NCBI GenBank assembly: GCA_017608025.1
Contig: JAFCGM010000005.1
Location: 1 to 64,000, forward strand
Source of the DNA: Candidatus Pacearchaeota archaeon
Lineage (GTDB): Archaea > Nanobdellota > Nanobdellia > UBA10117 > JABICX01
Length of the DNA: 64,000 bases
Direction: 5' to 3'
This document shows positions 33,095-41,644 of this stretch, in pieces. The stretch's first letter is position 1. Each line of letters starts with the position of its first letter. A program made the position numbers and the translations under genes. A model generated the notes under the pieces. That model was not told where the DNA came from and did not search any database. It worked only from the letters and a program-made list of their open reading frames with translations.

Positions 33095-34044
33095 TTTATT
33101 AGACCATCGAATCTAAATATTTTTCGTAAGTTAATTACAAACGGAGGGATTGCAAATGCCAATACACCAAGTAAAGTTATGAAATAGTAGTTTCGATTCT
33201 CTCTTAAGTTATTATATTCCCCCTGAGTTAAAAATCTTACCTTACTTTCAGCAATATAACATGGATCCGCTCCCGTCTCATTAAGTCTCTCGATTCTGAA
33301 ATTAACTGAAAGAAGATTGTCTTTCGCTAAGAAGTTTAGATTATCTTGAGTCGTTTTATTAGAAGTACCGTCTCTGAATTTAAAAGTAAGTGTCTTATTT
33401 AAGTTATCTATATTAATCTTCGTAGTTTTACATTCTATTAGGTTTCCTGTAATGAATTCCCCATACCTATCTGAACAGCTAATTCTATCAATAATTGTAT
33501 TATTTGAATCTCTACAACGAATCACATTTAGATCAAGTGTTGGTGGTGATGTAACACCTATAATAAAAACAATTCCAATGTAAAATATACTGAGAATAAG
33601 TATAACTGTAGTTAAACTCCACCACTCTGGCTTAGTCCACTTTTTAATTAAAATAGGTGCTAATAGAAATAGAATTAATACACTTATTAAAAGATTGTAT
33701 AAGGCAGGTCCGCGAAGAATTGGTAAGAAAATAATAGTAGCTAAAATATATTTAATCGCCCATTTTGCTTTTTGTTTAGGGATAATTATTACTACAAATA
33801 ATGCAATAAATAATATTGTTAATAAGCCTAAAAATAATTTAATTGTATTTAAAAAGTAGTATCTTATTAATTCAGGAATTAGATTGAAAAATACAGACTT
33901 TGATATGGAGAAACAGAAAATTAAGATAAATATCATAAATAAGAAGATAGCTATTTGATGAATCCTAGAACAATATCTTTTCCAGAATTTATAGACCGAG
34001 AAATAACTTTTTATTGAAGCACAGAGCCAAGACCAATTTTTCAT
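33091..34044 (-). CDS. Multi-span membrane protein with exposed domain
   Basis: 317 residues. About six hydrophobic helices occupy the first 170 positions. An exposed domain of about 100 residues follows, with paired cysteines (V-I-R-C-R-D, R-I-S-C-S-D, L-I-E-C-K) and N-glycosylation-like sites. A last helix comes before a basic tail. No family is recognised. The small two-span protein overlaps its end. Both resemble sensor or immunity-type membrane proteins found in accessory islands. Confidence 0.6.
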   Translation of the reverse strand: MKNWSWLCASIKSYFSVYKFWKRYCSRIHQIAIFLFMIFILIFCFSISKSVFFNLIPELIRYYFLNTIKLFLGLLTILFIALFVVIIIPKQKAKWAIKYILATIIFLPILRGPALYNLLISVLILFLLAPILIKKWTKPEWWSLTTVILILSIFYIGIVFIIGVTSPPTLDLNVIRCRDSNNTIIDRISCSDRYGEFITGNLIECKTTKINIDNLNKTLTFKFRDGTSNKTTQDNLNFLAKDNLLSVNFRIERLNETGADPCYIAESKVRFLTQGEYNNLRENRNYYFITLLGVLAFAIPPFVINLRKIFRFDGLIK

Positions 34045-34164
34045 ATTAATTTAATATATTATTTAATTTTAAAGAATTTATATTCTCTAGGACTTTTTTC
34101 TTGGATTTTTGTCCTTATTCTTTAATAAATAAAAGCTTAAAATATATATTGTGGAGAATTTAAC

Positions 34165-34410
34165 ATGAATAACTCAAAAGAAGAATCTGACATTTGGGAT
34201 GGTCTTGCGAGATTAGCTAAAGCTATTGCGCCGTTTGGTGTCCCCTTTTCGGCAGTGTTTATGGCAAATGTTGTTGTTATTTTTATGATACTTTTTCTTC
34301 AGAGTCAATTTTCTTATTTATGGTTAGCGTGTTTGAGTTTTGCATCTGTTGAAGTCGTTATGGGGGTGCTAGTCTACAAATGGAAAGAGGAAAAGATATT
34401 AAAGAAATAA
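34165..34410 (+). CDS. Small two-span membrane protein of a coupled operon
   Basis: 81 residues with two hydrophobic helices (about 25-45 and 50-70). A TATA-like CTTAAAATATATA and GGAG lie upstream. Its 3' end overlaps the start of the winged-helix membrane protein by 31 bases, so it is the first gene of a three-gene translationally coupled unit. Confidence 0.6.
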   Translation: MNNSKEESDIWDGLARLAKAIAPFGVPFSAVFMANVVVIFMILFLQSQFSYLWLACLSFASVEVVMGVLVYKWKEEKILKK

Positions 34411-34898
34411 AAGAACAAGAGATTCCATCTGGTAAGAATTGGAAGAAAGTTCTTAGTGAGATTTATGAATATGCACCACATACTTATTTTAGAAACAATA
34501 AAATTGGAATTCAAAATCCAAACCATTCTTTAGTAAAGAAATTAAGAATGTCTGAGTATGAAGTGATGTTGTGTGCTTCTTTTCTGGAAGAGAATGGTTT
34601 ACTAGAGTGGAAGAAAGTTCATAATTCTTTAGATAATCATCAAGATTTAGTCCTTACTAGTAAAGGTTTTGATGTAGCGCTTCAAAATGAAGGTCAAGAA
34701 AAGACGCAAGGATTACAAAAAATTTTAGCTTTAGCTTCAGTTTTATCTGCAATTCTTGTAATATTTTCGATTATGTTAAATTCAAGGAATATAATTGCGT
34801 TGATTGCAGCATTTATTCTTATTATACCTATAACTGTATTTTTAAGTCCCATGTTGCAGGAAGCATTTAATTTAATATTTAGAAAAAAATTAGAATGA
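34380..34898 (+). CDS. Winged-helix protein with two C-terminal membrane helices
   Basis: 172 residues. Residues about 45-105 look like a winged helix (S-E-Y-E-V-M-L-C-A-S-F-L-E-E-N-G-L-L-E followed by V-L-T-S-K-G-F-D-V-A), and two membrane helices follow (about 115-135 and 140-165). A DNA-binding domain tethered to the membrane is the plain reading; its targets are unknown. It overlaps both neighbours, by 31 and 4 bases. Confidence 0.6.
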   Translation: MERGKDIKEIKEQEIPSGKNWKKVLSEIYEYAPHTYFRNNKIGIQNPNHSLVKKLRMSEYEVMLCASFLEENGLLEWKKVHNSLDNHQDLVLTSKGFDVALQNEGQEKTQGLQKILALASVLSAILVIFSIMLNSRNIIALIAAFILIIPITVFLSPMLQEAFNLIFRKKLE

Positions 34899-35674
34899 AA
34901 AAGAAATATAAATTAAGTTGGTTAGTAATTTTTTTAGGACTATGTATCGCAATAGGCCTTCTTATATTTAGTATTCAGCTTGAGATTTATCCTCCTCGCG
35001 AAAAATATACATTTGGTATTGAGTTATCTGATAATCAATATTCTAATTCGGTTGTATGGAATTATATTGTTAGATGTAATTATGAAAAAAATCCAACTGA
35101 ATGCAATATGTCTTTTTTCTTTAAAACAGAAAATCTGAGCATTATGCAAATATATTATCCTGAGTCATTAGAACTAATAAACATAAATAATTTAACAACT
35201 GAAGCATATTCTATTAGCAATGCAAATAAATCAAATTATGTGCATCATAAAAATACGACAGTTAGAGAAGTCAATTTCTCAAAAAAATATATTAAAGGAT
35301 ACATAATCGCAGCTTTTAAAGGTAAAATAACCCCAAATGCTGTGTTTATTAATTTTGTTAATACAAGAGAGGCTCCTTCTCCAAACGCGGATTCTAAGGT
35401 ATTTATGGAACTCTATCTTGGAAAAAAATATGATTGCGAATATTGTATTGGTCCTACTAGAAAATGTGATGTTTATCGAGAAGGCGAGACAATTATTGCA
35501 AGAGTACCATTAATTGATAACGAAAATTTTAGATATGAAGCAATAAGACACGCAGATTTTTCAACTAATGTATATTATGCTGATAAGAAGATATGCAAAG
35601 ATTTTTTATTTGCGCTTTCAATTAGTTTAATTTCTGGTTTAATTGTTGGTTTGATAACAATGTTATTTTCCTAG
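34895..35674 (+). CDS. Membrane protein with exposed beta-rich domain
   Basis: 259 residues. One N-terminal membrane helix (about 8-28), an exposed domain (about 30-232) with cysteine pairs (R-C-N-Y, E-C-N-M, D-C-E-Y-C) and many N-glycosylation-type sites, and a C-terminal helix (about 236-258). No family is recognised. Coupled to the tethered winged-helix gene, it could be the sensing partner of a membrane-bound regulator. Confidence 0.6.
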   Translation: MKKKYKLSWLVIFLGLCIAIGLLIFSIQLEIYPPREKYTFGIELSDNQYSNSVVWNYIVRCNYEKNPTECNMSFFFKTENLSIMQIYYPESLELININNLTTEAYSISNANKSNYVHHKNTTVREVNFSKKYIKGYIIAAFKGKITPNAVFINFVNTREAPSPNADSKVFMELYLGKKYDCEYCIGPTRKCDVYREGETIIARVPLIDNENFRYEAIRHADFSTNVYYADKKICKDFLFALSISLISGLIVGLITMLFS

Positions 35675-35865
35675 GTTAGAAGAGATTAATCAATACCTCA
35701 GCGGAACCTCCGAAAAAAGTGCGTTTAACTCATAACACATTCACATTTCCCTTTAATCTAGATTACCAGCTGGATTTCTCCCCTGCAATAAAAGAGTGGA
35801 AAAGATAAGTTCGCCTAACGAATATTATGAGTAATAGATAATGGACAGATATCCAAAAATCTTTT

Positions 35866-35887
35866 AAACTATAGTATACTATAGTTT
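35866..35887 (+). promoter_or_regulatory. Perfect 22-bp palindromic operator of the toxin-antitoxin unit
   Basis: A perfect 22-bp palindrome made of two ACTATAGT units lies between the TATA-like CTTTTAAAC and the antitoxin ATG at 35891. The predicted transcription start falls at the ATG. Antitoxins of this kind usually repress their own promoter at such a site. The rest of the gap back to 35675 has no gene or RNA that I can recognise. Confidence 0.75.
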
Positions 35888-35890
35888 ACT

Positions 35891-36115
35891 ATGGGGATCA
35901 CAACTATTCAAATAAGTTCTGCATTAAGGGACGCTCTATCTAAAATGAAGTTTTTTGCTAGTGAAACTTATGAAGAAATCATCTGGAGTTTAATTGAAGA
36001 TAGAATGGAGTTAAGCGAAGAAACTAAAAAAGCTATTCTTGAAGCTGAAAAGGACATTAAAGCAGGTCGTGTTTATACTCTTGAAGAGGTTAAGAAAGAA
36101 CTTGGTTTGAGGTGA
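35891..36115 (+). CDS. Antitoxin of a RelBE-type module
   Basis: 74 residues. The start T-T-I-Q-I-S-S-A-L-R-D-A-L is a ribbon-helix-helix-like strand and helix for DNA binding. The C-terminal half is acidic and helical and ends in the V-Y-T-L-E-E-V-K-K-E-L-G-L pattern that wraps a RelE-type toxin. It overlaps no gene, but the toxin frame opens five bases after its stop. A palindromic operator covers its promoter. Confidence 0.85.
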   Translation: MGITTIQISSALRDALSKMKFFASETYEEIIWSLIEDRMELSEETKKAILEAEKDIKAGRVYTLEEVKKELGLR

Positions 36116-36119
36116 TTTT

Positions 36120-36368
36120 ATTTATTCTATTATATTTACAGAAAAAGCAAAGAAAAAGATAGCAAAGTTTGAGAAAGAAATTCAGGAAAGAATTATTTCT
36201 TCATTAGAACGATGTAAGATACGACCTTATGCTCATATCGAAAAATTATCAAATTCGCGCTATTTTAAGCTGCGAGTTGGCAAGTATCGAGTAATCCTAA
36301 AAATCGATAATGGAAAATTGATTATTCTTGTTATTGATGCAGATTTAAGAAAAAGAGTTTATAAGTAA
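36120..36368 (+). CDS. RelE/ParE-type toxin with an apparent ATT start
   Basis: An 82-residue frame from the ATT at 36120, with no ATG, GTG or TTG before the conserved part. GAGGTGAT at 36109-36116, an excellent Shine-Dalgarno, lies at the right distance. Family features: Y-S-I-I-F-T-E-K-A-K-K-K, the helical pair, Y-F-K-L-R-V-G-K-Y-R-V-I-L (about 49-61) and R-K-R-V-Y-K at the end. RelE toxins cut mRNA at the ribosome. A rare start codon may keep the toxin below the antitoxin level. Confidence 0.8.
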   Translation: MYSIIFTEKAKKKIAKFEKEIQERIISSLERCKIRPYAHIEKLSNSRYFKLRVGKYRVILKIDNGKLIILVIDADLRKRVYK

Positions 36369-36401
36369 AGAAGAGGGGAGTATTAAGAGAATTGTTCAGT
36401 C

Positions 36402-36420
36402 GAATGCCATCAATTTTTTA
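36402..36420 (+). repeat. 19-bp direct repeat, left copy
   Basis: GAATGCCATCAATTTTTTA occurs here and at 38067-38085, flanking a 1.65-kb segment with an LD-carboxypeptidase and a methyltransferase gene. Both copies can be read as N-A-I-N-F-L; in this copy it is followed at once by a stop. It could be an insertion boundary or another gene-end duplication. Confidence 0.6.
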
Positions 36421-36445
36421 TAGTTTTCATTATTTTTAAATTTAC

Positions 36446-37429
36446 ATGGTAATTCCGTCAAAGTTGAAGAAAGGAGATGAGATTCGAGTGATTGCTCCTG
36501 CTAGAAGTATGAAACTTATTTGTTCAGAATCAAGAAAGATTGCAACTGAGCTGTTTGAAAATCTTGGCTTCAAAGTAACTTTTGGAAAGCATGTAATGGA
36601 AAAAGATATGTTTGCTTCGTCTTCAATTAAATCCAGAATTGAGGATTTGCATGATGCTTTTGCAGACAAAAATGTAAAAGTTATATTGACAGTGATTGGC
36701 GGTTTTAATTCCAATCAATTATTAAAATATATTGATTTTGATTTGATTAAAAGAAATCCGAAAATTCTTTGCGGTTATTCAGATATAACTGCGCTTCAAA
36801 ATGCAATTTTAAAGAAAACCGGACTTGTGACTTATTCTGGTCCGCATTATTCAACCTTTGGAATGAAAAAAGGTTTTGATTATATTGAAGAGTATTTCAA
36901 AAAATGTCTGATCGAAGACAAGCCATTTGAGATTAAAGACTCAAAAGAATGGAGTGATGATCGCTGGTATACGGACCAGGAAAATCGAAAATTCATCAAA
37001 AATAAGGGCGCTTATGTAATAAATTTTGGAAAAGCAAAAGGACGAATTGTTGGAGCAAACCTCTGCACATTCAATTTATTGCAGGGAACTGAATTCATGC
37101 CAGATTTAAAAAACACTGTTTTGTTTATTGAAGACGACGCTGAAACAAGAGACGTTATTTTTGACCGAGACTTACAGTCATTAATTCACCAACCCGGTTT
37201 TGAAGGTGTCCAAGGAATTGTTATTGGAAGATTTCAGAAAGCTTCAGAAATGACTCGAGAGAAAGTGATTCAGATAATTAAAACTAAGAAAGAATTAAAT
37301 AAAATTCCAGTTATTGCAGATGTTGATTTTGGTCATACAACACCAATGATAACTTTCCCGATTGGAGGAACATGTGAGATTTTAGCACCTAAAACAGGTA
37401 AACCAAAGATACAAATTTTAGAGCATTAA
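36446..37429 (+). CDS. LD-carboxypeptidase / MccF-type S66 serine peptidase
   Basis: 327 residues. It has the S66 pattern: an N-terminal P-S-K-L-K-K-G-D-E-I-R-V-I-A-P-A-R start, the catalytic Ser in C-G-Y-S-D-I-T-A-L (about 112), and the Glu and His of the triad in the C-terminal half (I-E-D-D near 231 and D-F-G-H-T near 300). Archaea lack murein, so a detoxifying role like MccF, which cleaves peptide-nucleotide toxins, is more likely than cell-wall recycling. It is coupled to the next gene. Confidence 0.85.
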   Translation: MVIPSKLKKGDEIRVIAPARSMKLICSESRKIATELFENLGFKVTFGKHVMEKDMFASSSIKSRIEDLHDAFADKNVKVILTVIGGFNSNQLLKYIDFDLIKRNPKILCGYSDITALQNAILKKTGLVTYSGPHYSTFGMKKGFDYIEEYFKKCLIEDKPFEIKDSKEWSDDRWYTDQENRKFIKNKGAYVINFGKAKGRIVGANLCTFNLLQGTEFMPDLKNTVLFIEDDAETRDVIFDRDLQSLIHQPGFEGVQGIVIGRFQKASEMTREKVIQIIKTKKELNKIPVIADVDFGHTTPMITFPIGGTCEILAPKTGKPKIQILEH

Positions 37430-37431
37430 AG

Positions 37432-38094
37432 ATGTCAAAAGATATATTTTCAAAGCATTACAAAAAAGAAGAAATGTATTGGGGGCTTAAGCCAGCAAAG
37501 CTTGTCAAAGCAATCCTGAAATACAAGAGTTCTGGAACTGTTTTGGATATTGGCTGCGGAGAGGGAAGAAATGCAGTGTTTCTTGCAAAAAAAGGTTTTG
37601 ATGTCACTGGAATAGATATCTCAAAAAAAGGCATTGAAAAAATGAATCTTCTTGCTAAGAAAATGAATATTAAAGTCAAGGGAATTGTTGAAGACATTCA
37701 AAAGTTTAAATTTGATAAAAAATATGATGTTATTCTTTCAATTGCAACATTTCCTTTTTTGAAAAAGAAAGAGATTAAAAAAGTGATTTCTAAGATAAAA
37801 GAAAATACAAAAGAAAATGGTTTAAATGCAATTTTGTCCTTTACAACAAAAGATTATTTTTTCGGAAACAAGCAAATGTATTTTTTCAAAGAAAATGAAC
37901 TTAAGGAATACTATAGAGACTGGAATATTTTAATTTACAAGGAATTTATGACTAAGCCAGAAAAGCATGGTGATGGAGTATATCATCGACACGGAGTTTC
38001 TGTTATTTTAGCTCAAAAAAAAATTTACGAAAAAGTTCACATAACGAATAAAAAAGTTGTTTTGTGGAATGCCATCAATTTTTTAAACTTCTGA
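37432..38094 (+). CDS. SAM-dependent methyltransferase (TehB-like)
   Basis: 220 residues. Class I methyltransferase with V-L-D-I-G-C-G-E-G-R-N (about 37-47), the acidic ribose loop G-I-D-I-S, and T-F-P-F-L-K-K-K in the region following motif II. The family includes TehB and thiopurine-type methyltransferases. The last 20 residues, ending N-A-I-N-F-L-N-F, look like an extension read through the repeat at 38067-38085 and may not be ancestral. The start is two bases after the LD-carboxypeptidase stop. Confidence 0.82.
   Translation: MSKDIFSKHYKKEEMYWGLKPAKLVKAILKYKSSGTVLDIGCGEGRNAVFLAKKGFDVTGIDISKKGIEKMNLLAKKMNIKVKGIVEDIQKFKFDKKYDVILSIATFPFLKKKEIKKVISKIKENTKENGLNAILSFTTKDYFFGNKQMYFFKENELKEYYRDWNILIYKEFMTKPEKHGDGVYHRHGVSVILAQKKIYEKVHITNKKVVLWNAINFLNF
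38067..38085 (+). repeat. 19-bp direct repeat, right copy
   Basis: Exact match to 36402-36420; here it forms the last codons of the methyltransferase gene. It marks the right edge of the LD-carboxypeptidase/methyltransferase segment. Confidence 0.6.
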
Positions 38095-38108
38095 TGAAAA
38101 GCTAGAAC

Positions 38109-39107
38109 ATGACTCTTAAAGAAATTGCTTCGCAGATTCGGGAGATTTCAGCTAAGAGAAAAGCATTTGCAGAAAAACTTAGGTCTGAGATTAAATTTTC
38201 ATCTATTGGAGATGTTGATTTGAAAGGGCTTCGGATTGCTGGAGTAGATGGCGGATTTTTAGCTAAGCAGAAACACGGAGTTTCTTTTGTGATTCGGCGG
38301 GCTGTTGGAGTTTGTTTTGAATATGGTGAGAAGCTTCAGACATCATATTTACCTTCAAAAAATCCTTCACCTGAAGTGATTCCTGTTTCATATATTCTTG
38401 AGGAACATGAGTTTAATACTTATGCATCGCTTTTGAGAGTTGAAAGGGAGATTCAGGTTGCAATTGAATCTGCTAAGAGATTTAAGCCAAATGTTTTGAT
38501 TCTTGATGGTTCTGTTGTTTTGTATCCTGCTAATCGACCGAAAAGTTCATCTCTGGCTTTTAAGAAATATGAGGAAGTTATTCAGCTTTTCAATGAGTTA
38601 TATTTGTTTTGTTTAGAAAATTCAATTGCTTTGGTTGGTGCTGTTGAGGATTCGCGGAGCATGAAACTGTGCAAAAAAGCAATATCTGATGATAAACTTC
38701 TTCTCAAATTTTCAGATACAATTGTTTTGTCGCACATAATGGAGAAAGGAACTCGGACAGATATTATGGAATATTCAGAATCTGCTGAGTTGCCGATTCT
38801 TCAGGATATTGGAGAGTTTTCGAAAAAGCTTTTTTCATTTTATCTTCGGGCTTCAGATTATGATTTGCCTTTGCGAATTGATTTTTTGTCAAATAATCCG
38901 CGAGAAGATGTTGAACAAATTTCCAAAATTATGCTTGCGATTTCAAACAATTTTAAAGAATACACATATCCAAGTGTTTTAATTGAAGCTGATGCCAGAG
39001 CAAAATTAAGTGAGAAGGATTTGATGTTTATTGATAAGGCGATTTCTTCAGAAGTTGGATTTTCTCCTGATTTGATGTCTTTTAGGAGAGAGAAGCGTGT
39101 AGTGTAA
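38109..39107 (+). CDS. nurA: NurA 5'-3' nuclease
   Basis: 332 residues. NurA acts with HerA and Mre11-Rad50 to resect double-strand breaks. The RNase H-like core has the metal-binding Asp in I-A-G-V-D-G-G-F (about 43-50), a second acidic site in L-I-L-D-G-S-V-V-L (about 132-140), and the C-terminal R-I-D-F and E-A-D-A-R segments. herA lies 106 bp downstream on the same strand and mre11-rad50 about 3 kb away. Confidence 0.9.
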   Translation: MTLKEIASQIREISAKRKAFAEKLRSEIKFSSIGDVDLKGLRIAGVDGGFLAKQKHGVSFVIRRAVGVCFEYGEKLQTSYLPSKNPSPEVIPVSYILEEHEFNTYASLLRVEREIQVAIESAKRFKPNVLILDGSVVLYPANRPKSSSLAFKKYEEVIQLFNELYLFCLENSIALVGAVEDSRSMKLCKKAISDDKLLLKFSDTIVLSHIMEKGTRTDIMEYSESAELPILQDIGEFSKKLFSFYLRASDYDLPLRIDFLSNNPREDVEQISKIMLAISNNFKEYTYPSVLIEADARAKLSEKDLMFIDKAISSEVGFSPDLMSFRREKRVV

Positions 39108-39213
39108 TTTGCTTTATAAATGTTTTAAGGTCCTTCTTGTGAAGAGCCTGCCAGAGTGTTTAAGCAAGCTAAATACACTGAACTAAACAAAGATTTTTTA
39201 AGGAAGTAATTTA

Positions 39214-40716
39214 GTGATAACTATGGATATTTTAGGGACAGTTATTGCAGGACAGGGTACTCCGTCTATATCTGAATTCTCTTTTGTAATAAGAAAGCCA
39301 GTCAAGCACGGAGAGTTTGTTTCTGTTAAAACAGAAGACGGCCTTCTTATTGGTAACATTGAAAATATTTACAAGACAAACAAGTATTTTGAGTCAGCAG
39401 GAGCAGCCTCTGATTTAACATCCTCAAAAAACGCAGACGCATCTTTTCCAATTGGCGAATGGGAATACACTATAGCTGAAGTGAAAACTCTAAGCGTGAA
39501 ATCATCCTCAGGGCTCTTGAAAAGGCCAAGCTTTCCTCCAGCACCTGGCTCAGATGTTTTGCCTTTAACTCCAGAATTCCTGAATTTATTTTTAGGGCTT
39601 GACCAGGAAAAAGGAATAAATATCGGTCAAGTGCAGCAGCATTCTCTTCCAGCAAAGTTTAATATTACAAAAATGTTGCAAAAGCATCTTGCAATAATAG
39701 CAATGTCTGGTTCTGGAAAATCCTATGCAACAGCAGTTTTGATTGAGGAGCTGCTCTCCAGAACAAGCGAAAACGGCCAGGTTGCACTTTTGATAATTGA
39801 CAATCATGGAGAATATGTTAATATGAAGGAGTATCCAGAATTTCAAAACAAAATTTCAATTATTGATTCAGAAAACATAAAGTTTGACATTTCTTATTTC
39901 GGAGAATACGGCTTAAAAGCTCTGCTTCCTGGAATGAGCCGACCCCAGGTAAGGGAACTCGGAAGAATAATCCGCGAACTTAAATCCCAAAACAACAGGT
40001 ATTCTCTTTCCAGTCTTATTGAAAGAGTTAAGGAAGACGAAGTAATGAAGCCTAGTGTAAGAAATGCTCTCTGCTCCTGGCTTGACCAGTTAGACCACAT
40101 GAAAATTTTCTCCTCAGCAGAATACCCGAATCTGGATAACATGCTGGAGCTTGGAAAGGCAGTTATAATTGATTTGTCAAAAACCCTTGATATAACCAGG
40201 AAGCAGATTATTGTTGATTACATTTCAAAAAAAATGTTTAATTTAAGAAGGAGAAACAAATGCCCTCCTTATTTTGAGATTATAGAAGAGGCGCACAATT
40301 TCTGCCCAGAAGGAGTTAAAGTTGAAAATGCTCTTTCAAAAAATATAATTGAAACAATTGCAAGAGAGGGAAGAAAGTTTTTTGCAGGAATTTGCCTGAT
40401 TTCCCAAAGGCCAGCAAGGCTTTCAACAACTGCTTTGTCGCAGTGCAACACGCAGATAATCTTAAGAATTAATAATCCAAATGACTTGGACCACATAAGC
40501 AGGAGCTTTGAATCAGTTTCATCTCAGACAACAAAAATGATATCTGCTCTTCGCGTTGGAGAGGCTTTAATTCTTGGAGAAGCAGTTAATTATCCTGTTT
40601 TTGTGAATATTAGGGAAAGAAAATCAAAAGAGAAAGAGGAACGTGATTTAGAGCAGTATTCCAGGGAATATTTGGAAAGTGCAAAAACATTGGCTTCAGC
40701 AGATGATTTTATCTAA
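39214..40716 (+). CDS. herA: HerA DNA translocase / helicase
   Basis: 500 residues. HerA is a hexameric FtsK/HerA-family ATPase that pumps DNA for NurA. An N-terminal HAS barrel (1-120) precedes a P-loop M-S-G-S-G-K-S (about 164-170), Walker B I-I-E-E-A-H-N near 352-358, and an arginine-rich C-terminal region with Q-R-P-A-R. The start is a GTG with AGGAAG ten bases before it; an ATG three codons later is possible. Confidence 0.93.
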   Translation: MITMDILGTVIAGQGTPSISEFSFVIRKPVKHGEFVSVKTEDGLLIGNIENIYKTNKYFESAGAASDLTSSKNADASFPIGEWEYTIAEVKTLSVKSSSGLLKRPSFPPAPGSDVLPLTPEFLNLFLGLDQEKGINIGQVQQHSLPAKFNITKMLQKHLAIIAMSGSGKSYATAVLIEELLSRTSENGQVALLIIDNHGEYVNMKEYPEFQNKISIIDSENIKFDISYFGEYGLKALLPGMSRPQVRELGRIIRELKSQNNRYSLSSLIERVKEDEVMKPSVRNALCSWLDQLDHMKIFSSAEYPNLDNMLELGKAVIIDLSKTLDITRKQIIVDYISKKMFNLRRRNKCPPYFEIIEEAHNFCPEGVKVENALSKNIIETIAREGRKFFAGICLISQRPARLSTTALSQCNTQIILRINNPNDLDHISRSFESVSSQTTKMISALRVGEALILGEAVNYPVFVNIRERKSKEKEERDLEQYSREYLESAKTLASADDFI

Positions 40717-40775
40717 TAGCAAACTTTATAAAACTAATTTCTTATTATTTTTTACACCAAATTAGGAGAACAAAA

Positions 40776-41027
40776 ATGGCAAAAGACGAAGTACAATTCG
40801 AAACAATAAGTTCAAAAGAAATTAAATTTGGACGAAACAGCTTTATTGAAGTCGCAAGAAAAAAAGCAAAAACAGAAGAAGGAGAAAACGAGTTTATCTC
40901 CATTTCTAAAGGATTCTTTATGCCTGACGGAGCAAAAAGATTCAGCAGAGGAAAAAATGTTTCCTTGCCTTTTGACAAAGAGGTTGTTACAGAGCTAGCA
41001 GACAAGATAAAAGAAGTGCTTAAGTAA
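40776..41027 (+). CDS. Small protein, possibly a PC4-like ssDNA-binding protein
   Basis: 83 residues, basic, beta-rich in the first 60 positions with one C-terminal helix (E-V-V-T-E-L-A-D-K-I-K-E-V-L). The plan, strands with K-R-F-S-R-G-K-N-V-S-L-P-F-D before a helix, recalls PC4/YdbC single-strand-binding proteins, but the match is by eye only. It sits between herA and rad50, which fits a DNA-repair role. Confidence 0.5.
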   Translation: MAKDEVQFETISSKEIKFGRNSFIEVARKKAKTEEGENEFISISKGFFMPDGAKRFSRGKNVSLPFDKEVVTELADKIKEVLK

Positions 41028-41125
41028 TAAAAATAACCTTTTTTGTATTTTTATTACTATATTTATTTTATTTTTAATAGAAAAATTTATTAATCAAAAG
41101 TAACAACAAAAACCTTGTGATTTAA

Positions 41126-41518
41126 ATGAAAATTGAAGAGTATACAGTAAGTGATTTGATTTCAATATGCAGTAACCTTAATAAAGAATACAAAGAAAGT
41201 GGAGCAAAGCCAACAATAGAAGAAAAATATGAAATTGGAAAATATATAAATTCTATTCACAATCAAATAAACTTTTGTTTGGAAAAAAATCCAGAACTTT
41301 CAAGCAAACTTGTTCACGATGTTTTAGGAATTCATAAGGAAGATATTGTTGAGTCTTCTTCAAATTCAATAAAGACAAGACAGGGATTGGATTTTTTCAT
41401 AGTGCGGGATAATTTGTATGTAATAGATTTGAAAACAAAGAAAGCTTATGTTATTTCTGAAAAACCAGACCTTTTGAATTTTTATGAAGACTGCATGGGT
41501 TCAAGATTTTCTGATTAA
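41126..41518 (+). CDS. Hypothetical protein
   Basis: 130 residues, charged, with a helical N-terminal half and a beta-rich C-terminal part (D-F-F-I-V-R-D-N-L-Y-V-I-D-L). No family is recognised. It converges on rad50; the duplicated rad50 end begins 16 bp after its stop. Confidence 0.5.
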   Translation: MKIEEYTVSDLISICSNLNKEYKESGAKPTIEEKYEIGKYINSIHNQINFCLEKNPELSSKLVHDVLGIHKEDIVESSSNSIKTRQGLDFFIVRDNLYVIDLKTKKAYVISEKPDLLNFYEDCMGSRFSD

Positions 41519-41533
41519 TTTTTATTTTTTATG

Positions 41534-41644
41534 GCCTTATTATATTGTTCCCAGCAGAAATCCCTTTAAAAAGTGATTTCATTCCCAAAGAAAGCTTCAG
41601 AAAATCACTATTAAAAACTACAGCCTTATTATATTGTTCCCAGC
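41534..41644 (-). repeat. Duplicated rad50 3' end
   Basis: On the minus strand, 22 bases covering codons A-G-N-N-I-I-R and one more base (coding copy 41623-41644) recur exactly at 41534-41555, after the rad50 stop. The 67-bp spacer ends in GGGAATGAAATCACTTTTT and AAAGGGATTTC, a GAAATC inverted repeat like the unit behind tRNA-Ala and tRNA-Leu. The downstream copy reads on to its own stop one codon later. Confidence 0.85.
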
